Positions 1-5,610 of a DNA stretch of 5,610 bases are shown piece after piece; within the stretch, counting starts at the first letter, position 1; each line of letters starts with the position of its first letter. Both the position numbers and the translations under genes were made by a program. This DNA comes from Planctomycetota bacterium (GTDB lineage Bacteria; Planctomycetota; MHYJ01; JACQXL01; JAVHLO01): positions 1-5,610 of the forward strand of contig JAVHLO010000250.1 in the NCBI GenBank assembly GCA_031082105.1, in the 5' to 3' direction. Below the pieces are notes generated by a model, which was not told where the DNA came from, searched no databases, and saw nothing but the letters and a program-made list of their open reading frames with translations.

Positions 1-17
1 CAGTCGTTCGTTCGACC

Positions 18-392
18 TCAGATCCGTGCCATCCCCAGCCACATGCCGCCCGTCAGTATTGCATACAGCACTGAATAGATGACCGCCGCCACGAGCGCCT
101 TCGCGTAGGTGGTGTCGAATATCATCTGCGTCACGAGTACTGCCACCAGGAATCCGCCGAGCGAGGCGAGCCCGATCCCGATCAGCGGCAGATGCCAGAG
201 AACCTTCGCGACGATCGAGCTGGTCAGTACGCTGAAGAAGGTCGCGATGAGCGCCCTGCCATAGCTTCGTCTCTCGATCCCGGCGACGGACGCGCCGAGC
301 AACAGGAACGCCGCCCCGATGAAGAGCCCAATGATACCGCCGACGAAGACCGACCGCGCCGTCGGGCCCGCCGCTGCAGCCAGAACATGCAT
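18..392 (-). CDS. Small four-helix integral membrane protein, function unknown
   Basis: A 124-residue, strongly hydrophobic protein. Four membrane segments can be read at about residues 14-38, 46-66, 68-91 and 98-120, joined by very short loops; the first cytoplasmic-looking loop carries ERRSYGR. Several segments are rich in small Gly and Ala residues, which suggests tight helix packing. There is no catalytic motif, no lipobox and no charged transport residue within the helices, so I do not recognise a family or propose a function. The ATG at 392 is well supported by an AAGGAG ribosome site seven bases upstream and by a promoter further out. The gene runs divergently from the glycosyltransferase at 707, so the two share a control region but not a transcript. 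Real gene: fairly sure. Role: unknown. Confidence 0.8.
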   Translation of the reverse strand: MHVLAAAAGPTARSVFVGGIIGLFIGAAFLLLGASVAGIERRSYGRALIATFFSVLTSSIVAKVLWHLPLIGIGLASLGGFLVAVLVTQMIFDTTYAKALVAAVIYSVLYAILTGGMWLGMARI

Positions 393-399
393 CCGATCT

Positions 400-405
400 C
401 TCCTT
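400..405 (-). promoter_or_regulatory. Ribosome binding site of the membrane protein gene
   Basis: On the minus strand this reads AAGGAG, followed by seven bases and then the ATG at 392. It is a near-ideal Shine-Dalgarno site and fixes the start of the membrane protein. Confidence 0.8.
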
Positions 406-457
406 ACTGCGGGTTTCGTTTCATGACCTCAAGAACCCTCGCGCGGACATGACAGGT

Positions 458-486
458 ACTCTACCAGAACGGGCGCGACTCGTCAA
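458..486 (-). promoter_or_regulatory. Predicted sigma70-type promoter for the membrane protein gene
   Basis: Read on the minus strand: a -35 box TTGACG (481-486, five of six consensus bases), a 17-base spacer, and a -10 box TAGAGT (458-463, four of six). Transcription would start near 451 and leave a leader of about 58 bases before the ATG at 392. Predicted from sequence alone. Confidence 0.6.
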
Positions 487-584
487 GATTCTGCGCGGGG
501 CGGACACGGTCCGTTGGTGATTTCGAAGTGAGCTTCGTTGCGTAGCGCCGCCGCCCCTCCGGCAATCACGAAGCGGGCAAGACG

Positions 585-605
585 CTGGCGAGACGCCGGC
601 GGTAC
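585..605 (+). repeat. C-type palindromic repeat, degenerate copy
   Basis: Contains the 11-base core GGCGAGACGCC (587-597), which is identical to the reverse strand of the copy at 1727-1750. Six-base arms (585-590 and 594-599) flank an AGA loop with one G-T pair. It is followed at 607-619 by CGCAAGTCCCTCA, which recurs at 1218-1230 directly before the A-type palindrome inside the first glycosyltransferase. This stretch therefore looks like a decayed remnant of a larger composite repeat in the 315-bp divergent intergenic region. Confidence 0.55.
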
Positions 606-670
606 GCGCAAGTCCCTCAGCCGCACCCCTGCTCGTCGCAGGACTCCGGCTCCCCCGATGCCTCAGTAAG

Positions 671-699
671 TTGACTGCGAACACCGCTCCGGGTATGAT
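671..699 (+). promoter_or_regulatory. Strong sigma70-type promoter of the GT2 gene, giving a probably leaderless mRNA
   Basis: A -35 box TTGACT (671-676) and a -10 box TATGAT (694-699), each five of six consensus bases, are separated by exactly 17 bases. The expected transcription start, about seven bases after the -10 box, falls at 706-707. The first base of the best start codon is 707. The in-frame TTG at 671 is the -35 box itself, and the in-frame ATG at 695 lies within the -10 box, so neither is a credible translation start. Confidence 0.75.
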
Positions 700-706
700 A
701 TCGCGC

Positions 707-1636
707 ATGACAAGACCGAAAATCAGTGTGTGCGTGATAACGCTGAACGAGGAAAGGAACCTCGGCGCCTGCCTGGAGAGCGTCCGGTGGGCGGACGAGA
801 TCATTGTCGTCGATTCGTTCAGCACCGACAGGACCGTCGAGATCGCCTGGAAGCACACTGACAAGGTTCAGCAGCGCAGATGGAGCGGGATCAACGAGCA
901 GCGCAACTTCGCTCTTTCACTGGCCACCGGCGACTGGGTGCTAAGCATCGACGCCGACGAACGCGTATCACCCGAGCTGCGCGCCGAGATAGAGAAGACG
1001 CTTTCGTCTCCGCCGCCCGGCGTCTGTGGATTCTACGTGCCGCGTCTTGCTCGGTACCTCGGCCGCTGGATCCGGCATGGCGGCTGGTACCCGGACTGGA
1101 AGCTGCGCCTCTTCAGGCGCGAATGCGCCCGCTACGCAGGCAAGGACCCGCACGATGTCGTGAAACTCGCGTGCGCATACGGGAGCGTTTCCGGCAGTGC
1201 CGGCACGGGGGGCGGAACGCAAGTCCCTCACCCCAACCCTCTCCCAAAGGGAGAGGGAGAATCGGGGTGCGCCGGCATCCCGCCGGCAGGCGAGACGGCC
1301 GCGTCGGCCTCGACCTCGCACGGCGCGACCCGCCGGCTTCATGGCGACCTTCTTCACTACACGTATCGTTCCTTCTCGGACCAGTTGCAGCAGATAAACA
1401 CGTTCTCGTCGGTGGGCGCGGCGGAGCTCTTCGAGGCGGGCCGGCGGTTCCGGCTCGCTGCAATGATCCTCCACCCGATCGGCAAGTTCTTCGGCACATA
1501 TTTCCTTCGGCTCGGGTTTCTGGACGGCCTGCCCGGTCTCATCGTCTCCGTCGCGTCCGCATTCTACGTCTTTGCCCGGCACGTCAAACTGTGGGAGGCC
1601 GGGGTTCCGCCACGGGTCGGCGCAAATGAACCGTAG
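707..1636 (+). CDS. Family 2 glycosyltransferase, WaaE/KdtX-like (LPS core type), with a repeat-derived insert
   Basis: Predicted to transfer a sugar from a nucleotide-sugar donor to a lipid-linked or LPS-core acceptor at the inner face of the cytoplasmic membrane. The 309 residues open with the GT-A nucleotide-binding fold: ISVCVITLNEERN (6-18), DSFSTDRT (36-43) and the metal-binding DADE (82-85). GGWYPDWKLRLFRR (125-138) and HGDLLHYTYRSFSDQ (212-226) are typical of the WaaE/KdtX-like subgroup. A hydrophobic C-terminal part (about 250-295) probably holds it at the membrane. The start at 707 is chosen because the fold begins five residues later and the promoter excludes earlier starts. Residues about 155-208 do not belong to the family: this stretch is translated A-type and C-type palindromic repeat (including HPNPLPKGEGE). 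Without it the protein is about 255 residues, the usual length. The frame stays open, so activity may survive. The exact sugar and acceptor cannot be read. The methyltransferase and GT4 gene follow. Confidence 0.85.
   Translation: MTRPKISVCVITLNEERNLGACLESVRWADEIIVVDSFSTDRTVEIAWKHTDKVQQRRWSGINEQRNFALSLATGDWVLSIDADERVSPELRAEIEKTLSSPPPGVCGFYVPRLARYLGRWIRHGGWYPDWKLRLFRRECARYAGKDPHDVVKLACAYGSVSGSAGTGGGTQVPHPNPLPKGEGESGCAGIPPAGETAASASTSHGATRRLHGDLLHYTYRSFSDQLQQINTFSSVGAAELFEAGRRFRLAAMILHPIGKFFGTYFLRLGFLDGLPGLIVSVASAFYVFARHVKLWEAGVPPRVGANEP
1225..1269 (+). repeat. A-type nested palindrome inside the GT2 gene
   Basis: CCCTCACCC (1225-1233), CAA, CCCTCTCCC (1237-1245), AAA loop, GGGAGAGGG (1249-1257). 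This is the same arm order and three-base spacing as the intergenic copy at 4143-4187. The nine-base inner arms pair perfectly. The fourth arm has drifted; GGGGTG at 1264-1269 can still pair with CACCCC at 1229-1234. It lies fully within the coding sequence and is translated in frame. Confidence 0.85.
1281..1302 (+). repeat. C-type repeat, degenerate copy inside the GT2 gene
   Basis: CAGGCGAGACG at 1287-1297 matches the left arm and loop of the C-type repeat (reverse strand of 1727-1750). The right arm is diverged. It lies just downstream of the A-type palindrome, in the same in-frame insert. Confidence 0.45.
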
Positions 1637-1681
1637 CCCGGCTTGCTCTTGGACCTGCATGTACCTGCAGCGGTGATACCT

Positions 1682-1714
<33 letters not shown>

Positions 1715-1726
1715 TGGCGACAATGT

Positions 1727-1750
1727 AGCACAGGCGTCTCGCCTGTGTCC
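1727..1750 (-). repeat. C-type palindrome, intergenic copy
   Basis: CACAGGC (1729-1735), GTCTC loop, GCCTGTG (1741-1747): perfect seven-base arms. On the minus strand it precedes the B-type repeat, the same order as at 3482-3553. The rest of the gap up to 1818 shows no convincing promoter. TATGCT at 1788-1793 resembles a -10 box, but the best 17-base-spaced -35 (TGGATT, 1765-1770) matches only three of six bases. Confidence 0.8.
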
Positions 1751-1818
1751 GAGGTCTCCGTTGCTGGATTACCGCCTGTGCGGGAATTATGCTCTATTCC
1801 TTGTGACGGAATTCAAGC

Positions 1819-2982
1819 ATGCCAATCAGCCCGATGAAGATCCTCGAGACCAACTGGAGTTTCACGCACGGACGCGTGCTGCACACCGGCGTGGAGCTTG
1901 GCGTGTTCGACGCGCTTGCGAAACGGAGCCGCGGCGCGGCGGAAGTGGCTCGCCGGTGCAAGGCCACGCCGCGCGGTATGCGCATGCTGCTCGACGCGCT
2001 CGCAGCGATGGGGTTCCTCAGAAAGAAACGTGGGCGGCAGGGCGGACACGCCGCAAGAGGATCGACCGGATCCGCCTGCGCTTCCGGCTGGGAGTACTCG
2101 CTCGCGCCGATCTCCGCGGAGTATCTCGTGAAGGGAAAGGAAACCTACATCGGCGGCATGGTCCGCCACGCGGAAAACCTGATGAGCCGCTGGCAGGATC
2201 TGGCCGCGCGCGTAAGAGGTCATGTCCCGAAACGGCTCGCCAAGGCCCGCGGCCCCGGCATGTTTGTCCATCTGGCGGATTCCTTGTTTCCGTCCAACTT
2301 TCCGTCGGCGAAGGAGGCCGCGGCAAAGCTCGTACCGCGCCGCGCGCAGATCGCCACCAGGTCTTTGGAGGGTCGGCATCGGGAGCTGCCTCCTACAGCG
2401 AGCTTTGATGTGCTCGATATCGGCTGTGGCGCGGCGCCGTGGTCGATCGCAATGGCCCTCCGACGCGGCGATGTCCGCGTCGTGGCGAACGATTTCGAGC
2501 TGGTCCTGCCGGTCGCCAAGAAATACGCGCTCAGATACGGTGTCGCCGATCGGTTCTCGTACTTGCCGGGCAACCTGCGCGAGGTCGATTTCGGCGTCGG
2601 CCGGTTCGATCTCGTGATCCTCGGCAACATCTGCCACTCGGAGGGCGAGCGCGGCACGAAGATCCTGTTCGGCAAGGTCCGCAGGGCGCTCAAGCCGGGC
2701 GGGCGCGTCGCCATCATCGAGATCCTGCCGAACCGGCACCGGACAGGGCCGCTGCATCCGCTGCTCTTCGCGTTGAATATGCTCGTCGGGTCTGGAGAAG
2801 GCGACGTGTTCTCATTCGAAGAGTACGCCGCGTGGCTGCGGGAAACGGGATTTTCGCGGGTAAAGGCCTTGCCGATGGAGAACCGCTACCCGTTCATCGT
2901 GGGGACTGCCCCGGTGAAAGGTCAAAGCTGCGGTTTTGACGCTCCAAAACCGGGCGCGGTCGACGAGGAAGGCGTGAAATAG
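1819..2982 (+). CDS. SAM-dependent O-methyltransferase with N-terminal winged-helix dimerisation domain
   Basis: Predicted to move a methyl group from S-adenosylmethionine to a hydroxyl of a small molecule or glycan precursor in the cytoplasm. The N-terminal part (about 8-105) is the winged-helix dimerisation domain of the acetylserotonin/CrtF-like O-methyltransferases (ARRCKATPRGMRMLLDALAA at 44-63; YSLAPISAEYLVKG at 93-106). The catalytic Rossmann domain follows, with motif I VLDIGCGAAPW (198-208), NDFELVLPVA (224-233), DLVILGNICHSEGE (264-277) and LKPGGRVAIIEILPN (291-305). His273 sits where the family's catalytic base usually lies. At 387 residues it is longer than the usual 330-350. The excess is a Gly/Arg/Ser-rich stretch (about 70-91) in the wing and a C-terminal tail (about 367-387) containing a DNA hairpin. 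Only a weak ACGGA precedes the ATG; Met6 is an alternative start. It ends 23 bp before the GT4 gene and is probably cotranscribed with it. The substrate is unknown; a role in modifying the glycan made by its neighbours is inference. Confidence 0.85.
   Translation: MPISPMKILETNWSFTHGRVLHTGVELGVFDALAKRSRGAAEVARRCKATPRGMRMLLDALAAMGFLRKKRGRQGGHAARGSTGSACASGWEYSLAPISAEYLVKGKETYIGGMVRHAENLMSRWQDLAARVRGHVPKRLAKARGPGMFVHLADSLFPSNFPSAKEAAAKLVPRRAQIATRSLEGRHRELPPTASFDVLDIGCGAAPWSIAMALRRGDVRVVANDFELVLPVAKKYALRYGVADRFSYLPGNLREVDFGVGRFDLVILGNICHSEGERGTKILFGKVRRALKPGGRVAIIEILPNRHRTGPLHPLLFALNMLVGSGEGDVFSFEEYAAWLRETGFSRVKALPMENRYPFIVGTAPVKGQSCGFDAPKPGAVDEEGVK
2931..2952 (+). repeat. Inverted repeat in the 3' end of the methyltransferase gene
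   Basis: CGGTTTTG (2931-2938) and CAAAACCG (2945-2952) are perfect eight-base arms around a six-base loop. It encodes part of the non-conserved tail after VGTAPVK. There is no T-run, and coding sequence and the next gene's ribosome site follow, so it is not a classic terminator. It may be another small inserted palindrome. Confidence 0.55.
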
Positions 2983-2993
2983 CTGCAACCGTT

Positions 2994-2997
2994 GGAG
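2994..2997 (+). promoter_or_regulatory. Ribosome binding site of the GT4 gene
   Basis: GGAG, eight bases before the GTG at 3006, in the 23-bp gap after the methyltransferase stop. It supports the GTG start and coupled expression. A second GGAGG-like run at 3000-3005 touches the start codon and is too close to serve. Confidence 0.6.
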
Positions 2998-3005
2998 ACG
3001 GAGGA

Positions 3006-4112
<1,107 letters not shown>

Positions 4113-4142
4113 GAGGACTCTGGCCCGTGGGCGTTCGTTCGT

Positions 4143-4187
4143 CCCTCACCCCCGCCCTCTCCCTCTGGGAGAGGGTCAGGGTGAGGG
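4143..4187 (+). repeat. A-type nested perfect palindrome, intergenic copy
   Basis: Four nine-base arms separated by exactly three bases: CCCTCACCC (4143-4151), CCCTCTCCC (4155-4163), GGGAGAGGG (4167-4175), GGGTGAGGG (4179-4187). The outer and inner pairs are both perfect, so 45 bases fold into one long hairpin with a mismatched internal CCG/TCA step. It begins 30 bp after the GT4 stop and could act as a transcript end-stabiliser. It lacks the T-run of an intrinsic terminator. Confidence 0.9.
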
Positions 4188-4239
4188 CCTTCATCTTCAC
4201 CCCGGATACCGCCGCCCGCACACCCGGATTCTCTCCTGC

Positions 4240-4269
4240 TTGATTTGCCCGCCCCTGTTGTGTTATACT
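4240..4269 (+). promoter_or_regulatory. Extended -10 sigma70-type promoter of the phosphofructokinase gene
   Basis: A -35 box TTGATT (4240-4245), an 18-base spacer and a -10 box TATACT (4264-4269, five of six), preceded by the TG of an extended -10 (4261-4262). Transcription would start near 4276, giving a leader of about 79 bases. It shows that the phosphofructokinase can be expressed independently of the glycan genes upstream. Confidence 0.7.
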
Positions 4270-4338
4270 CTGCGCGTTCGTTGTGTTTTCTGGCGCGAAC
4301 CCTGTCGGTTGGACGCGGTTCCAGGCCGCATGTTGCTT

Positions 4339-4346
4339 GAAAGGAG
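4339..4346 (+). promoter_or_regulatory. Ribosome binding site that decides the phosphofructokinase start
   Basis: GAAAGGAG, eight bases before the ATG at 4355. This strong site selects that ATG over the upstream in-frame GTG at 4283, which would add 24 residues unlike the family and lies only a few bases after the predicted transcription start. Confidence 0.85.
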
Positions 4347-4354
4347 AAGACAGA

Positions 4355-5446
4355 ATGGGAAAGCCGAAGAAGATCGTCATCAACACCGGCGGCGGCGATG
4401 CGCCGGGACTTAATGCGGTCATACGCGGGGTCGTCCTTGCTGCGCACGAGAAAGGCTGGGAGACGTGGGGGTGCAAGTACGGCTACAGGGGTTTGCACAA
4501 CACCGAATTCCTCGTCAAGCTGACGCCCGAGATGGTCTGGCACATCACGGACATGGGCGGGACGATACTCGGCACCGCCAACAGGGGTAACCCGTTCGAG
4601 TACCCGGTGAAACAGCCCGATGGCAGCGTGAAGGTCATCGACGCCTCCGACGAGATCGTCGTCAACTTCAAGAAGCTGGGATTTGACGCGCTGATCGCCA
4701 TCGGCGGCGACGGCAGCCTGCGGCTCGCGCAAAAGCTGCTGAAGAAGGGCATCCCGGTGATCGGCGTGCCGAAGACGATCGACAACGACCTGTCCGCCAC
4801 GGTGATGACCTTCGGTTTCGACACCGCCGTAAGCACCGCGACGGACGCGATCGACAAGCTGCACACAACCGCGCGGTCGCACGAACGCGTGATGGTCGTC
4901 GAGGTGATGGGCCGTTATGCTGGCTGGATCGCGCTGAACGCGGGCGTATCGGGCTCGGCGGACGTGATCCTGTTGCCGGAAATCCCGTTCGACATCGAGA
5001 AAGTCTGCGCCAAGATTCGCGGGCTGGAAAAGCAGGGTCAGACGTATGCGATAGTCGTTGTCGCGGAAGGCGCCAAACCTCTCGGCGGCGAGATGGCGAC
5101 GCTTGGCCCGAAGGATATAGACCGCGAGGTCCGCCTTGGCGGGATCGCACAGAGGATTGCGACTGCGATCGAGCAGAAGACCGGCAAGGAGACACGGGTG
5201 ATGGTGCTGGGCCATTTGCAGCGCGGTGGCGCGCCGACGACGTTCGACCGGCTCCTGTCGCTCAGGTTCGGTTCCGCGGCGGTGCGGTTCCTCGAAGAGG
5301 GGAAGTCCGGCGTGATGGTTGCGCTCGCCCCGCCGACGGTGAAGGCCGTCCCCATCGAAGAGGCGATCGGCAAGATGAAGGCCGTCCCGCTCGACTGCGA
5401 TACCATCCTCACCGCGCGTTCGCTCGGCATCTGCCTAGGGGACTAA
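4355..5446 (+). CDS. pfkA: 6-phosphofructokinase, group III (mixed-substrate) type, predicted ATP-dependent
   Basis: Phosphorylates fructose 6-phosphate to fructose 1,6-bisphosphate in cytosolic glycolysis. The 363 residues cover the whole PfkA fold: phosphate-binding TGGGDAPGLNAVIRG (11-25), GGTILGTANRG (68-78), IGGDGS (116-121), PKTIDND (139-145) with Asp143 as the catalytic base, VVEVMGRYAGW (181-191) and the substrate-binding LGHLQRGG (285-292). GFDTAVSTATDAID and AGWIALNAGVSG are typical of the group III branch shared with actinobacterial enzymes. Gly120 and Lys140 correspond to E. coli positions 104 and 124. Glycine at the first predicts ATP, whereas pyrophosphate enzymes carry Asp there; lysine at the second is shared with pyrophosphate enzymes and with some ATP enzymes such as those of plants and trypanosomes. 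The protein is intact with a typical length. It has its own promoter and leader, so it is probably not part of the glycan operon. Confidence 0.95.
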   Translation: MGKPKKIVINTGGGDAPGLNAVIRGVVLAAHEKGWETWGCKYGYRGLHNTEFLVKLTPEMVWHITDMGGTILGTANRGNPFEYPVKQPDGSVKVIDASDEIVVNFKKLGFDALIAIGGDGSLRLAQKLLKKGIPVIGVPKTIDNDLSATVMTFGFDTAVSTATDAIDKLHTTARSHERVMVVEVMGRYAGWIALNAGVSGSADVILLPEIPFDIEKVCAKIRGLEKQGQTYAIVVVAEGAKPLGGEMATLGPKDIDREVRLGGIAQRIATAIEQKTGKETRVMVLGHLQRGGAPTTFDRLLSLRFGSAAVRFLEEGKSGVMVALAPPTVKAVPIEEAIGKMKAVPLDCDTILTARSLGICLGD

Positions 5447-5502
5447 GCTATCCAAAGAAATTGAACAGGGAGCCTCTTGAAAGTCCGATTGCCACAAAGA
5501 CA

Positions 5503-5610
5503 TCAAAAGAGAATTGTCTCCTTGTAGAATTTCTCGTGGCAGCTTGGCCGGTATTGATCGCACGTGGCGCAATGGGCGCAGCGCGCTGTCGCTGCGAGCA
5601 GCTGCGAAGT
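5503..5610 (-). CDS. Possible C-terminal end of a Cys-rich protein, cut by the window edge
   Basis: An open minus-strand frame enters from the right edge and ends at a TGA at 5503-5505; 35 residues are visible. It holds four cysteines in CAHCATC...PSC (spacing C-x2-C-x2-C-x6-C), suggestive of a metal or iron-sulfur site, and ends KFYKETILF. Third codon positions are about 69 percent GC in this frame against 50 percent in the opposing plus frame, which fits coding in this GC-rich genome. The gene would converge on the phosphofructokinase with a gap of about 56 bp, in which I see no clear terminator. The family cannot be named from this fragment, and a chance open frame is a real alternative. 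Confidence 0.35.
   Translation of the reverse strand, partial: TSQLLAATARCAHCATCDQYRPSCHEKFYKETILF

Noticed and set aside
671..706. Upstream TTG (671) or ATG (695) start for the GT2 gene
   Set aside because: The TTG is the -35 box and the ATG lies in the -10 box of a near-consensus promoter; the family fold begins only after the ATG at 707.
707..1636. GT2 gene as a pseudogene because of the insert
   Set aside because: The frame is open throughout, both conserved halves are intact and a strong promoter is present, so an active product remains plausible.
4143..4187. Intrinsic terminator after the GT4 gene
   Set aside because: The hairpin is strong but no T-run follows, and the same structure occurs within a coding sequence, so it is better called a repeat.
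4283..4354. GTG start giving a phosphofructokinase with 24 extra residues
   Set aside because: No ribosome site, position only a few bases after the predicted transcription start, and the extra residues are unlike the family; the ATG at 4355 has a strong ribosome site.
5461..5610. Plus-strand frame from a TTG at 5461
   Set aside because: Only about half of its third codon positions are G or C and it has no ribosome site; the overlapping minus-strand frame fits coding statistics better.

Overview
The window is a GC-rich stretch of bacterial chromosome with five complete genes and one probable gene end. Two glycosyltransferases suggest an envelope-polysaccharide setting, and the first resembles LPS-core enzymes of the WaaE/KdtX type. 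This points to a Gram-negative organism. The short palindromic repeats are of kinds found in many uncultured GC-rich lineages as well as in Proteobacteria, so I do not assign a phylum. There is no phage, plasmid, CRISPR, rRNA or tRNA signal.

Layout: a four-helix membrane protein of unknown function (18-392, minus) diverges from a family 2 glycosyltransferase (707-1636, plus). The gap between them holds one good sigma70-type promoter for each. After 182 bp of repeat-filled spacer come a SAM-dependent O-methyltransferase (1819-2982) and, 23 bp later, a GT4-type glycosyltransferase (3006-4112). These two very probably form an operon. A 242-bp spacer with a perfect nested palindrome and an extended -10 promoter precedes a group III 6-phosphofructokinase (4355-5446). 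A Cys-rich partial reading frame enters from the right edge on the minus strand (5503-5610).

The two glycosyltransferases and the methyltransferase plausibly work together on a methylated surface glycan or glycolipid. That is inferred from family and adjacency only. The phosphofructokinase is a separately promoted central-metabolism gene and need not be related.

The most unusual signal is repeat DNA. Three families of small palindromes (called A, B and C here) lie in the intergenic gaps and also inside the reading frames of both glycosyltransferases. There they are translated in frame as extra peptides of about 30 and 54 residues at positions where the families normally have a short linker. 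A roughly 70-bp composite C+B unit occurs twice in opposite orientation, once between genes and once inside the GT4 gene. A second notable feature is the start of the first glycosyltransferase: its ATG sits where transcription should begin, so its mRNA is probably leaderless.
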